64,000 nucleotides of DNA from Variovorax paradoxus. GTDB lineage: Bacteria; Pseudomonadota; Gammaproteobacteria; Burkholderiales; Burkholderiaceae_C. The notes under the pieces are model-generated. The model made no database searches and was not told the origin of the DNA. It saw nothing but the letters and a program-made list of their open reading frames with translations. Positions 33,494-42,449 of this stretch are shown in pieces. Positions within the stretch are counted from its first letter, which is position 1. Each line of letters opens with the position of its first letter. The translations under genes and the position numbers were made by a program. The stretch spans positions 62,001 through 126,000 of the forward strand of contig NZ_JAGGNW010000012.1 in the NCBI RefSeq assembly GCF_018614875.1, given 5' to 3'.

Positions 33494-35268
33494 GCCTGAC
33501 CATCGCCCAACTCAACGCGGCCGTGCCGGCTGCGGCTGTCGCATTGCTCGACGGCACCTACGAACATTCGCCGTGGATCGCGCAGCGCGCGCTGGCTGCA
33601 CGCCCCTTCCGCTCGCTCGCGCACCTCAAGCATGCGCTGGTGCAGGCACTGGCCGCGTCGTCGGCCGACGAGCAGATCGGCCTGATCCGCGCCCATCCGG
33701 AACTGGCCGGCAAGGCCATGGTCAGCAAGACGCTGACGGCCGAATCGACCCACGAGCAGGGCAAGGCCGGCCTCACCGACTGCACGCCGGAAGAGTTCGC
33801 GAAGATCCAGCAGCTCAACGCCGACTACAACGCGAAGTTCGGCTTTCCGTTCATCCTGGCGGTGCGCGGGCCGCGCGGCACCGGGCTTTCGAAGCGCGAG
33901 ATCATCGACACCTTCGAGCGCCGGCTGCACAACCACCCGGCGTTCGAGCTCGGCGAAGCGCTGCGCAACATCCACCGCATCGCCGAGATCCGGCTGGACG
34001 ACAAGTTCGGCGCCGACCTCTCGCTCGGCAACGACGTGTGGGACTGGCAGGAACAGCTTTCGGTGCACACCGATCCCGGCTATGCCGAGAAGGGCCAGCT
34101 CACCGTCACCTACCTGACCGATGCGCATCGCGCCTGCGCCGCGCAGATCTCGGACCTGATGCGCGAATGCGGTTTCGACTCGGTGCACATCGATGCGGTC
34201 GGCAACGTGGTCGGCCGCTATGAAGCCAGCACGCCCAATGCAAGGACCCTGCTCACCGGTTCGCACTACGATACCGTGCGCAACGGCGGCAAGTACGACG
34301 GCCGCCTGGGCATCTTCGTGCCGATGGCCTGCGTGCGCGAACTTGCGCGGCAAGGCAGGCGCCTGCCCTTCGCCTTCGAGGTGGTCGGCTTCGCCGAAGA
34401 GGAAGGCCAGCGCTACAAGGCGACCTTCCTGGGTTCGGGCGCGCTCATCGGCCACTTCGATCCGCGCTGGCTCGACCAGAAGGATGCCGACGGCGTCACG
34501 ATGCGCGAAGCCATGCAGCACGCCGGCCTGAAGCAGGAAGACATTCCGAAGATCCAGCGCGACCCGGCGCGCTACCTCGGCTTCGTCGAGGTGCACATCG
34601 AGCAGGGCCCGGTGCTCACCGAGCTCGACCTGCCGCTGGGCATCGTCACCTCCATCAACGGCAGCGTGCGCTACGTGGGCGAGGTGATCGGCATGGCCAG
34701 CCACGCTGGCACCACGCCGATGGACCGGCGCCGCGACGCGGCCGCCGCGGTGGCCGAACTGATCCTCTACACCGAGCAGCGCGCGGCGCAGGACGGCAAT
34801 TCGGTCGGCACCGTCGGCATGCTCGAAGTGCCCAGCGGCTCCATCAACGTGGTGCCGGGCCGCTGCAAGTTCAGCCTCGACCTGCGCGCGCCCAACAACG
34901 CGCAGCGCGACGCGCTGGCCACCGACGTGGTCGACGAACTCAAGGCCATCTGCGAGCGCCGCGGCGTTCGCTTCGAGCTTGAAGAGACCATGCGCGCTGC
35001 CGCCGCACCGAGCGCGCCGGCCTGGCAGCAACGCTGGGAAAAAGCCGTCGATGCCCTTGGCATCCCGCTCTTCCGCATGCCCAGCGGCGCCGGCCACGAC
35101 GCGATGAAGCTGCACGAGGTGATGCCGCAGGCCATGCTCTTCGTGCGCGGCATCAACTCGGGCATCAGCCACAACCCGCTCGAATCGAGCACCAATGACG
35201 ACATCCAGCTCGCCGTGCAGGCCTTCCAGCACCTGCTGGAAAACCTCGCCACCGAACAAGCCCACTGA
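33490..35268 (+). CDS. Fusion of OHCU decarboxylase (UraD) and allantoate amidohydrolase (AllC)
   Basis: Residues 1 to about 170 are an OHCU decarboxylase with His69 in IRAHPELAGK. Residues from about 185 to 592 are an M20-type allantoate amidohydrolase with metal ligands His259 (GSHYDTV), Asp270 (KYDGRLG) and the Glu pair at 304-305 (AEEEGQRYK), then EVHIEQGPVL. UraD makes S-allantoin; AllC acts two steps later on allantoate, releasing ammonia and CO2. The intervening step is PuuE, encoded by the overlapping upstream gene. A linker without obvious features joins the domains. No frameshift is needed, so this is a true fusion. Confidence 0.94.
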   Translation: MSLTIAQLNAAVPAAAVALLDGTYEHSPWIAQRALAARPFRSLAHLKHALVQALAASSADEQIGLIRAHPELAGKAMVSKTLTAESTHEQGKAGLTDCTPEEFAKIQQLNADYNAKFGFPFILAVRGPRGTGLSKREIIDTFERRLHNHPAFELGEALRNIHRIAEIRLDDKFGADLSLGNDVWDWQEQLSVHTDPGYAEKGQLTVTYLTDAHRACAAQISDLMRECGFDSVHIDAVGNVVGRYEASTPNARTLLTGSHYDTVRNGGKYDGRLGIFVPMACVRELARQGRRLPFAFEVVGFAEEEGQRYKATFLGSGALIGHFDPRWLDQKDADGVTMREAMQHAGLKQEDIPKIQRDPARYLGFVEVHIEQGPVLTELDLPLGIVTSINGSVRYVGEVIGMASHAGTTPMDRRRDAAAAVAELILYTEQRAAQDGNSVGTVGMLEVPSGSINVVPGRCKFSLDLRAPNNAQRDALATDVVDELKAICERRGVRFELEETMRAAAAPSAPAWQQRWEKAVDALGIPLFRMPSGAGHDAMKLHEVMPQAMLFVRGINSGISHNPLESSTNDDIQLAVQAFQHLLENLATEQAH

Positions 35269-35279
35269 AAAGAAAAGAC

Positions 35280-36506
35280 ATGACCGACTACGCCAAGCTC
35301 GACGCCTGGATCGACGCCCATTTCGATGAAGAAGTGCAGTTCCTGCAGCAGCTGGTGCGCGTGCCCACCGACACGCCGCCCGGCAACAACGCGCCGCACG
35401 CCGAGCGCACCGCCGAACTGCTGAAGGACTTCGGCCTCGACGCCGAGAAGCACGCCGTGCCCGCGCAGGACGTGAAGGACTACGGCCTCGAATCGATCAC
35501 CAACCTGATCGTGCGCCGCCAGTACGGCAGCGGCGGCCGCACCGTCGCCCTCAACGCCCACGGCGACGTGGTGCCCCCGGGCGAAGGCTGGACGCACGAC
35601 CCGTACGGCGGCGAGATTGCCGGCGGCAGTCTCTATGGCCGCGCTGCCGCGGTGAGCAAGAGCGACTTCGCGAGCTTCACCTTCGCGCTGCGCGCGCTCG
35701 AAGCCGTGGCCAGGCCGGCCAAGGGCAGCGTCGAGCTGCACTTCACCTACGACGAAGAGTTCGGCGGCATCCTCGGCCCGGGCTGGCTGCTCGAGCAAGG
35801 CCTGACCAAGCCCGACCTGATGATCGCGGCCGGCTTCAGCTACGAAGTGGTCACCGCGCACAACGGCTGCCTGCAGATGGAAGTGACGGTGCACGGCAAG
35901 ATGGCCCATGCCGCCATTCCGACCACCGGCGTCGATGCGCTGCAGGGCGCGGTGAAGATCCTCAACGCGCTCTACGCGCAGAACACGCGCTACCAGCAGG
36001 TGACGTCCGAGGTCGAGGGCATCACGCATCCCTACCTCAACGTGGGCCGCATCGAAGGCGGCACCAACACCAACGTGGTTCCGGGCAAGGTGATGTTCAA
36101 ACTCGACCGCCGCATGATCCCCGAAGAGAATCCGGTCGAGGTCGAAGCGACGATCCGCCAGGTCATCGCCGATGCCGCGGCCGAGAGCGCCGGCATCACG
36201 GTCGAGATCAAGCGCCTGCTGCTCGCCAATTCGATGAAGCCGCTGGCCGGCAACAAGCCGCTGGTCGATGCGATTCAGAAGCACGGCCAGGAACTGTTCG
36301 GCGAGCCGATCAAGGCCATGGGCACGCCGCTGTACACCGACGTGCGCCTGTACGGCGAAGCCGGCATTCCGGGCGTGATCTACGGCGCCGGCCCGCGCAC
36401 CGTGCTCGAATCGCACGCCAAGCGCAGCGACGAGCGCGTCCTGCTCGAAGACCTGCGCCGCGCCACCAAGGTGATCGCCCGCACGCTGAGCGACCTGCTG
36501 GCCTGA
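35280..36506 (+). CDS. M20-family metallopeptidase-like amidohydrolase, unusual metal-site motif
   Basis: The 408-residue protein has the M20 (ArgE/DapE) fold: His94-x-Asp96 in NAHGDVVPP, the Glu pair Glu159-Glu160 in YDEEFGG, and a dimerisation domain. The usual GRGxxDMKG stretch reads GRAAAVSKSD, so the metal-bridging Asp position is Val125, with an Asp four residues on (129). Substrate unknown. Position directly after uraD-allC suggests action on a ureido or carbamoyl compound such as ureidoglycolate, but that is inference. It starts 11 bases after the fusion gene. Confidence 0.82.
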   Translation: MTDYAKLDAWIDAHFDEEVQFLQQLVRVPTDTPPGNNAPHAERTAELLKDFGLDAEKHAVPAQDVKDYGLESITNLIVRRQYGSGGRTVALNAHGDVVPPGEGWTHDPYGGEIAGGSLYGRAAAVSKSDFASFTFALRALEAVARPAKGSVELHFTYDEEFGGILGPGWLLEQGLTKPDLMIAAGFSYEVVTAHNGCLQMEVTVHGKMAHAAIPTTGVDALQGAVKILNALYAQNTRYQQVTSEVEGITHPYLNVGRIEGGTNTNVVPGKVMFKLDRRMIPEENPVEVEATIRQVIADAAAESAGITVEIKRLLLANSMKPLAGNKPLVDAIQKHGQELFGEPIKAMGTPLYTDVRLYGEAGIPGVIYGAGPRTVLESHAKRSDERVLLEDLRRATKVIARTLSDLLA

Positions 36507-36518
36507 GGCCTGAGCCTC

Positions 36519-36541
36519 CGGGCGGGCTTCGCGCTCGCCCG
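36519..36541. terminator. GC-rich hairpin between convergent genes (weak terminator candidate)
   Basis: CGGGCG (36519-36524) pairs with CGCCCG (36536-36541) around an 11-base loop, between the convergent M20 and GntR genes. No T-tract follows on either strand, so function as an intrinsic terminator is uncertain. Confidence 0.3.
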
Positions 36542-36546
36542 CGCTC

Positions 36547-37230
36547 CTACGCGGCGGTCCGCGTCTTCAGGCTGGCGACATAGCTGTTGCGCGTGCCGGT
36601 GACATGGGCGCGCATGAGCTTTTCGAACTTGACGAAATCACCGGCGCGAAACAGCGCCAGAAGTTGCGAGTGCTGCTCGAAGCCCGCGGTGTGCAGCACA
36701 TCGGCCGGCGCTGAAAGGTGCGTGCGCAGCGCCGCGATCTTGGTCGCTGCGGTGGCGTAGGCCGCTTGCATGTACGGATTGCCGCAGTGCTCGAAGAAGG
36801 CCTCGTGCAGCCGCGTGTCGGCGCGGCCATAGCGCACCGCGTCGCGCGCTGCCCGCGCCTGCTCCATCTCGTCGATTGCCGCCTGCAGCGCCGCGGCCGT
36901 GGCGTCACGCGCGTTCTGGTACGCCAGTTCGGCCGCGCGCGGCTCCAGCAGGCAGCGGAACTCGCAGATGGCCGTGATGTCGGCCTCGCTGGGCTCGAAC
37001 ACGTAGCTGCCGCGCTGCGGCCGTATCACCACCAGGCCCGCCAGCTGCAGCAGGTTCAGCGCCTCGCGCACCGGCGTGCGGCTGACGCCGAAGGAGGTCG
37101 CGAGCGACTCCTCCGGAATCATCGCGCCCAAGGCGAATTCGCCGTCGATGATGGCTTCGCGCAGTCGCTGCGCTACCTGGGACGCAAGTGATTTCGGGGC
37201 TTCGATCTTGAAACGGTGGGTTGGAGGCAC
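36547..37230 (-). CDS. GntR-family (FadR-like) regulator of the TRAP-linked catabolic cluster
   Basis: The 227-residue protein has the GntR winged helix (FALGAMIPEESLATSFGVSR, then TPVREALNLL) and an FCD ligand domain with the usual metal-site pattern (RLHEAFFEHCGN). It is divergent from the FAD-linked oxidase at 37378 and is a typical local regulator of the plus-strand cluster that follows. It is less similar to the two purine-type GntR proteins in this window than they are to each other. Confidence 0.88.
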   Translation of the reverse strand: MPPTHRFKIEAPKSLASQVAQRLREAIIDGEFALGAMIPEESLATSFGVSRTPVREALNLLQLAGLVVIRPQRGSYVFEPSEADITAICEFRCLLEPRAAELAYQNARDATAAALQAAIDEMEQARAARDAVRYGRADTRLHEAFFEHCGNPYMQAAYATAATKIAALRTHLSAPADVLHTAGFEQHSQLLALFRAGDFVKFEKLMRAHVTGTRNSYVASLKTRTAA

Positions 37231-37332
37231 GGCGCGATGAGGACGGAGGGGACGGGGTTGGAACGACCGGGTTGCTTATAGCCGACCTGCAGCGGGGAAC
37301 GGAAGCCGGTGCAAATACCGATGCCCTAGTAC

Positions 37333-37344
37333 CTTACATACAAG
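37333..37344. promoter_or_regulatory. Imperfect palindrome between the divergent GntR and FAD-oxidase genes
   Basis: CTTACATACAAG has complementary outer arms (CTT/AAG) and a partly symmetric core. It lies in the only intergenic space between the GntR gene and the cluster it probably controls. It is a weak but sensible operator candidate. Confidence 0.35.
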
Positions 37345-37377
37345 ATGATACGGCCAATTTCCTTCGAACGGATGGCC

Positions 37378-38793
37378 ATGACTCTTGCGTTCCCCGCGGC
37401 TGTGCCGCAGCCCCTGCTCGCACTGCGCGAATCGCTCGGCGCCTCCGCGGTGCTCTTTGGCGACGAGGTGCCGCAGCGCAACCGCAACGACTGGAGCACC
37501 CAGTCGCCGACACATCCGCTGGCGGTGGTCCGCCCGGTGGATGCCGCAGGCGTTTCCGCGGCGCTGAAGGCCTGCCGCGCTGCCGGCCTCCCGGTGGTGC
37601 CCCAGGGCGGATTGACCGGCCTGTGCGGCGGCGCCCGCCCCGAGGACGGCTGGGTGGCCCTGTCGCTGGAGCGCATGGTCGGCGTCGAGGAGATCGACCC
37701 CGCCAGCGCCACCATGACGGTGCTGGCCGGCACGCCGCTCGAGCTGGTGCAGCGTGCGGCGGCCGAGGCCGGCTTCTACTTCGCCCTCGATCTCGGTGCG
37801 CGCGGCTCGTGCGCCATCGGCGGCAACCTGTCGACCAACGCGGGCGGCAACCGCGTGATCCGCTACGGCATGGCGCGCGAACTGGTGCTCGGCCTGGAGG
37901 TGGTGCTGCCCGATGGCACGGTGATGACCAGCCTCAACAAGATGCTGAAGAACAACGCCGGCTACGACCTCAAGCATCTGTTCATCGGCAGCGAGGGCAC
38001 GCTGGGCATCATCACCCGCATCGTGCTGCGCCTGCACCCCCAGCCGGGCTGCACGCTGTCGGCGCTGTGCGCCCTGCCCGACTATGACGGCGTGGTGCGC
38101 CTGCTGGGCGCCGCGCGCGGCGGGCTCGGCCCGCTGCTCTCGGCCTTCGAGGTGATGTGGCCGGACTACTGGCAGGTGGTGACCGAGCGGGTGGGCGTGC
38201 GCGATCCGCTGACCGGCAGCGCACGGCATGGGCACTATGTGCTGGTCGAAGTCCAGGGCACCGACGAGACGATCGACGGCCCGCGCTTCAATCGCTGGCT
38301 CGAGACGCTGATGGAGGAAGGCGCCCTGGCCGACGCGGCGGTGGCTCAATCGATGGCCGACACGCAAGCGTTCTGGGCGCTGCGCGACGCCTGTGCCGAG
38401 TTCTTTCCCACGCTGGGCCCGCATGTCTCCTACGACGTCGGACTGGCCGTGAAGTCGATGGACGCCTACGTGCGTGCCTGCAAGGCGGCGCTGGCGGCGC
38501 GCATTCCCGGCTGCGAGAGCGTCTATTACGGGCACATCGGCGACGGCAACCTGCATCTGGTGGCCTGGGTGCCCGGCCTGTCGATCGAGCATCAGCCCAA
38601 GGACGCGATGGACGAGGTCATCTACGGCCTGGTGCGCGAATACGGCGGCACGGTGTCGGCCGAACACGGCATCGGCACGGCGAAGAAACGCTGGCTCGGC
38701 CATGCACGCAGCCCCGAGGAGATCGCGCTGATGAAGACGCTGAAGGCCGCCCTCGACCCGCTGGGCCTGCTCAACCCCGGCAAGGTGGTGTGA
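37378..38793 (+). CDS. FAD-linked oxidoreductase, D-2-hydroxyacid dehydrogenase (GlcD/D-lactate dehydrogenase-like)
   Basis: The protein of about 471 residues has the VAO/PCMH FAD domain (VPQGGLTGLCGGA; GNLSTNAGGNRVIRYG) and the C-terminal FAD-oxidase domain with YGHIGDGNLHL and SAEHGIGTAKK. Such enzymes oxidise D-2-hydroxyacids to 2-oxoacids and pass electrons to quinone or an acceptor. Possible starts are 37345, 37372 and 37378, and none has a clear ribosome binding site. It leads a likely operon with a TRAP transporter, two SDR enzymes, a PEP-mutase-like lyase and a DHDPS-like aldolase. Confidence 0.88.
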   Translation: MTLAFPAAVPQPLLALRESLGASAVLFGDEVPQRNRNDWSTQSPTHPLAVVRPVDAAGVSAALKACRAAGLPVVPQGGLTGLCGGARPEDGWVALSLERMVGVEEIDPASATMTVLAGTPLELVQRAAAEAGFYFALDLGARGSCAIGGNLSTNAGGNRVIRYGMARELVLGLEVVLPDGTVMTSLNKMLKNNAGYDLKHLFIGSEGTLGIITRIVLRLHPQPGCTLSALCALPDYDGVVRLLGAARGGLGPLLSAFEVMWPDYWQVVTERVGVRDPLTGSARHGHYVLVEVQGTDETIDGPRFNRWLETLMEEGALADAAVAQSMADTQAFWALRDACAEFFPTLGPHVSYDVGLAVKSMDAYVRACKAALAARIPGCESVYYGHIGDGNLHLVAWVPGLSIEHQPKDAMDEVIYGLVREYGGTVSAEHGIGTAKKRWLGHARSPEEIALMKTLKAALDPLGLLNPGKVV

Positions 38794-38795
38794 GC

Positions 38796-39341
38796 ATGGG
38801 ACGCGTCTTTGTCGACCGCTTGTTCAAGGGCGTCGAGGCCGTGCTCGCGGCCTTGCTGCTGGGCATGGTGCTGATGGTGTTCGGCAACGTGGTGCTGCGC
38901 TACGCCTTCAACTCCGGCATCCAGGTGTCCGAGGAACTGTCGCGCATCTTCTTCGTCTGGCTCACCTTCATCGGTGCCATCGTCGCGATGCGTGACGGCA
39001 CGCATCTGGGCATGGACGGTTTCGTCAGCCGCCTGTCGCGCCGCGGCAAGCTGGCCTGCCTGGCGGCCAGCCAGGGCATCGTGCTGGCCGGTTGCGCCGT
39101 GCTGTTCTGGGGCACCTGGCAGCAGCACGAGGTCAACGCCACCACGACGGCGCCGGTCACCGGCCTCTCGATGATCTGGGTCTTCGGCGTCAGCTACCTG
39201 ACGAGCCTGGCGATCGGCGCGCATGCGCTGCACGCGCTGTGGCGCATCGCGAGCGGCCAACTGCGCGACGACGAACTGGTGCAGATCACGGAAAGCGAAG
39301 AGATACCGCACGGCGCCGCGCATCCGGGAGCACGGCCATGA
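38796..39341 (+). CDS. TRAP transporter small membrane subunit (DctQ)
   Basis: The 181-residue protein has four predicted membrane helices and the DctQ pattern NVVLRYAFNSGIQVSEELSR followed by FVWLTFIGA. It forms the membrane part of a TRAP importer with the downstream DctM protein. It starts two bases after the oxidase stop and overlaps dctM by ATGA. Confidence 0.93.
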   Translation: MGRVFVDRLFKGVEAVLAALLLGMVLMVFGNVVLRYAFNSGIQVSEELSRIFFVWLTFIGAIVAMRDGTHLGMDGFVSRLSRRGKLACLAASQGIVLAGCAVLFWGTWQQHEVNATTTAPVTGLSMIWVFGVSYLTSLAIGAHALHALWRIASGQLRDDELVQITESEEIPHGAAHPGARP

Positions 39342-40615
39342 CGATCGCCGTCTTCACGCTGTCGCTGCTCGGCGCCATGATGCTGGGCGCGCCGATCGCC
39401 TTCGCACTGCTCATCTGCGGCGTGGCATTGATGGTGTCGCAGGGGCAGATCGACGCCACCATCCTGTCGCAGAAGCTCGTGGAAGGCGCCGACAGCTTTC
39501 CGCTGCTGGCCATTCCCTTCTTCATGCTGGCCGGCGAGCTGATGAACGCCGGCGGCATCTCGCGGCGCATCGTGAACTTCGCGCTGGCCTGGGTCGGCCA
39601 TCTGCGCGGCGGGCTCGGGCTGGTGGCGATCTTCGCCTCAGTGGTGATGGCGGCGATCTCCGGCAGCGCCGCTGCCGATGCCGCCGCCATCGGCGCGATG
39701 TTGATCCCGATGATGCGCCAGGCCGGCTACGACGTGCCGCGCTCCGCCGGGCTGATTGCCGCCGGCGGCGTGATCGCTCCCGTGCTGCCGCCTTCGATCG
39801 GGCTGATCGTGTTCGGCGTGATTGCCAACGTGTCGATCGGCAAGCTGTTCCTGGCCGGCATCGCGCCGGGGCTGCTGATGGGGGTCTCGCTGGTGATCGC
39901 CTGGCAGTGGGTGGCGCGGCGCGACAAGGTGACCGTGCAGCCGCGCCAGTCGATGGCCGCACGCGGCCGCGCCGCGGTCGACGGCATCTGGGCGCTGCTG
40001 ATGCCGCTGGGCATCATCGGTGGCCTGAAGTTCGGCATCTTCACGCCCACAGAGGCCGGCGTGGCGGCCTGCGTCTACGCCTTCGTGCTTGGTGCCTTCG
40101 TCTATCGCGAGCTGAACCTGCGACAGTGCTATGGCCTCCTCGTGGCGGCGGCCAAGAGCACGGCGGTGGTGGTGTTCCTGATCGCGGCGGCGCTGGTGTC
40201 GGCCTGGCTGATCACCACCTCCGACGTGCCGGCACAGGTGGCCGCGATGCTCGAACCCTTCATGGGCAACAAGATCCTGCTGATGCTCGTGATCATGGTC
40301 ATCGTGGTGATCGTCGGCACCGCGCTCGACTTCGCGCCCACGCTGATGATCCTCACGCCCGTGCTGATGCCGGTGGTCAAGCAGGCCGGCATCGACCCGG
40401 TGTACTTCGGCGTGCTGTTCATCATGAACAACGCCATCGGCCTCATCACGCCCCCGGTGGGCATCGTGCTCAACGTGATGTGCGGCGTGGCGAAGATCTC
40501 GATGAGGGATCTGATGCGCGGACTGTGGCCCTTCCTCTGGGCCGAACTCTTCGTCCTGTTGCTGCTGGTGCTGTTCCCAGACCTCGTGCTGGTGCCGCTC
40601 AAGTGGCTGAGCTGA
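39338..40615 (+). CDS. TRAP transporter large permease subunit (DctM)
   Basis: The 425-residue protein has about twelve membrane segments with the DctM signatures GSAAADAAAIGAMLIP, PPSIGLIVFG and GLITPPVGIVLNV. It is the ion-coupled translocation subunit. The start overlaps the dctQ stop by four bases, indicating translational coupling. Confidence 0.95.
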   Translation: MTIAVFTLSLLGAMMLGAPIAFALLICGVALMVSQGQIDATILSQKLVEGADSFPLLAIPFFMLAGELMNAGGISRRIVNFALAWVGHLRGGLGLVAIFASVVMAAISGSAAADAAAIGAMLIPMMRQAGYDVPRSAGLIAAGGVIAPVLPPSIGLIVFGVIANVSIGKLFLAGIAPGLLMGVSLVIAWQWVARRDKVTVQPRQSMAARGRAAVDGIWALLMPLGIIGGLKFGIFTPTEAGVAACVYAFVLGAFVYRELNLRQCYGLLVAAAKSTAVVVFLIAAALVSAWLITTSDVPAQVAAMLEPFMGNKILLMLVIMVIVVIVGTALDFAPTLMILTPVLMPVVKQAGIDPVYFGVLFIMNNAIGLITPPVGIVLNVMCGVAKISMRDLMRGLWPFLWAELFVLLLLVLFPDLVLVPLKWLS

Positions 40616-40636
40616 TTTCTACAAAGGAGACATGCG

Positions 40637-41653
40637 ATGCGAATTCGATTCCACCCTTCCCGCCTGGTTGCCGTGGCCCTGGCCGCAGGCCTGGCCGCCG
40701 GCGCCGCGCAGGCCCAGTTCAAGGAGCGCAATTTCCGAGTCTCCAACGGGGTGAGCAAGGAACACCCGATGGGCAACGGCCTCGCGAAGATGGGCGCCTG
40801 CACGTTAGAGAAGAGCGGCGGCAAGATGAAGATCCAGCCCTTCTGGGACGGCGCACTGGGCAGCGACCTGACCGGCACGCAGAGCGTGCGCACGGGCTCG
40901 CTCGACATGGTGATCACTTCGACTGCGCCGGTGGTTTCCATCGTGCCGGCGCTCGGCGTGTTCGACCTGCCCTTCCTGTTCAACACCTCCAGCGAGGCCG
41001 ACAAGCTGCTCGACGGCAAGGTCGGCGACTGGTTCTCGGCCAAGCTGCCCGCAGTAGGCCTGGTCAATCTCGCCTGGTGGGAGAACGGCTTTCGCCACAC
41101 CACCAACTCGAAGCGCCCGATCAACAAGGTCGAGGATTTCGACGGCGTGAAGATGCGCGTGATGCAGAACACCATCTTCCTCGACACCTTCAAGACCCTG
41201 GGCAGCAACGCCGTGCCGATGGCTTTCACGGAGGTCTATTCGGCGCTGGAGACCAAGACCGTGGACGGCCAGGAGAACCCCTTCACCAACATCGAGAACA
41301 TGAAGTTCTACGAGGTGCAGAAATACCTCACGCTGACCAAGCATGCCTACAGCCCGACGCTGGTGCTGTTCTCGAAGAAGATCTGGGACACGCTCTCCCC
41401 GCAGGAGCAGGCCACGCTGCGCGAATGCGCGGTGCTGGGGCGCGACGAGCAGCGCCGCGCCAACCGGGCCATGGAAGCGCGCAGCGTGGACAGCCTCAAG
41501 GCCAAGGGCATGACGGTCAACGAGATCGCGCCGGCCGAGATGCAGCGCATCCGCGAGCGCTCGAGCGTGATCTACGAGCGCCACGCCAAGGCCATCGGCG
41601 AGGAGGCCATCACCATGGTCAACGCCGAGCTCAAGCGCATCCGCGAGAACTGA
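40637..41653 (+). CDS. TRAP transporter solute-binding protein (DctP family)
   Basis: The 338-residue periplasmic protein has a signal peptide cleaved near AQA-QF (26/27). The DctP-type ligand region includes WENGFRHTTNSKRPI, KMRVMQN and the conserved Arg that salt-bridges carboxylate ligands in this family. AAAGGAGA lies before the ATG. It determines the substrate of this TRAP system; an organic acid is expected, but its identity is unknown. Confidence 0.95.
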   Translation: MRIRFHPSRLVAVALAAGLAAGAAQAQFKERNFRVSNGVSKEHPMGNGLAKMGACTLEKSGGKMKIQPFWDGALGSDLTGTQSVRTGSLDMVITSTAPVVSIVPALGVFDLPFLFNTSSEADKLLDGKVGDWFSAKLPAVGLVNLAWWENGFRHTTNSKRPINKVEDFDGVKMRVMQNTIFLDTFKTLGSNAVPMAFTEVYSALETKTVDGQENPFTNIENMKFYEVQKYLTLTKHAYSPTLVLFSKKIWDTLSPQEQATLRECAVLGRDEQRRANRAMEARSVDSLKAKGMTVNEIAPAEMQRIRERSSVIYERHAKAIGEEAITMVNAELKRIREN

Positions 41654-41669
41654 GCCCAAGGAAACAGCG

Positions 41670-42449
41670 ATGAGCCTTTCAGGAAAAGTCGCCTGGGTCA
41701 CGGGCGGCGGCAGCGGCATCGGGCTGGCGGGCGCGACGGAACTGGCGCGCGCCGGCTGCCGGGTCGTCATCTCCGGGCGCGAAGCCACGAAGCTCGATGC
41801 GGCCATCGAGGCCGCCAAACGACTGGGCGCGCCGCGAGGCACCATCACGGCCGCACCGCTGGACGTGGCCAACGCCGCGGCGGTGACGGCCGCGGCTCGG
41901 GCCATCGAGGCGGAGTTCGGCTGCATCGACATCCTCGTCAACAGCGCGGGCATCAACTTCCCCAAGCGCTACTGGTGTGAAACCGATGCCGCCACCTTCG
42001 AGCAGGTGGTGGCCGTCAACCTGAACGGTGCCGCCTGGTGCACGCTGGCTGTGACGAAGGGCATGCGCGCGCGCCGCGAGGGCATGGTGATCAACATCGC
42101 CTCCTTCGCGGGCTGGCACTACGAGTACATGACCGGCCCCGCCTACACCGCGAGCAAGGCCGCGATGATGGCGCTCACGCATTCGTTCAACATCGAGGAG
42201 TGCGTCCACGGCCTGCGCGCGACCGCGCTGTGCCCCGGCGAGGTCGCCACGCCGATCCTGAAGAAGCGGCCCGTGGAGCCGAGCGAGGCGGACAAGGCCC
42301 GGATGCTGCAGGAAGAAGACCTGGGACGCACGATCCGCTTCATCGCAGAGATGCCGCCGCATGTCTGCATCAACGAGCTGGTGATCTCCCCGGTGTGGAA
42401 CCGCACCTACATCGCCGGCGAAGCGCTGCAGCGCAAGGCGGCGCCATGA
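41670..42449 (+). CDS. Short-chain dehydrogenase/reductase (first of a pair)
   Basis: The 259-residue protein has the classical SDR motifs TGGGSGIG (11-18), NSAG (91-94) and the catalytic triad Ser145, Tyr159 and Lys163. It is expected to oxidise or reduce a hydroxy/keto substrate with NAD(P). It overlaps the second SDR by ATGA. Its C-terminal region (EEDLGRTIRFIAEMPPHVCINELVISPVWNR) resembles SDRs acting on small acids. Substrate unknown. Confidence 0.9.
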   Translation: MSLSGKVAWVTGGGSGIGLAGATELARAGCRVVISGREATKLDAAIEAAKRLGAPRGTITAAPLDVANAAAVTAAARAIEAEFGCIDILVNSAGINFPKRYWCETDAATFEQVVAVNLNGAAWCTLAVTKGMRARREGMVINIASFAGWHYEYMTGPAYTASKAAMMALTHSFNIEECVHGLRATALCPGEVATPILKKRPVEPSEADKARMLQEEDLGRTIRFIAEMPPHVCINELVISPVWNRTYIAGEALQRKAAP

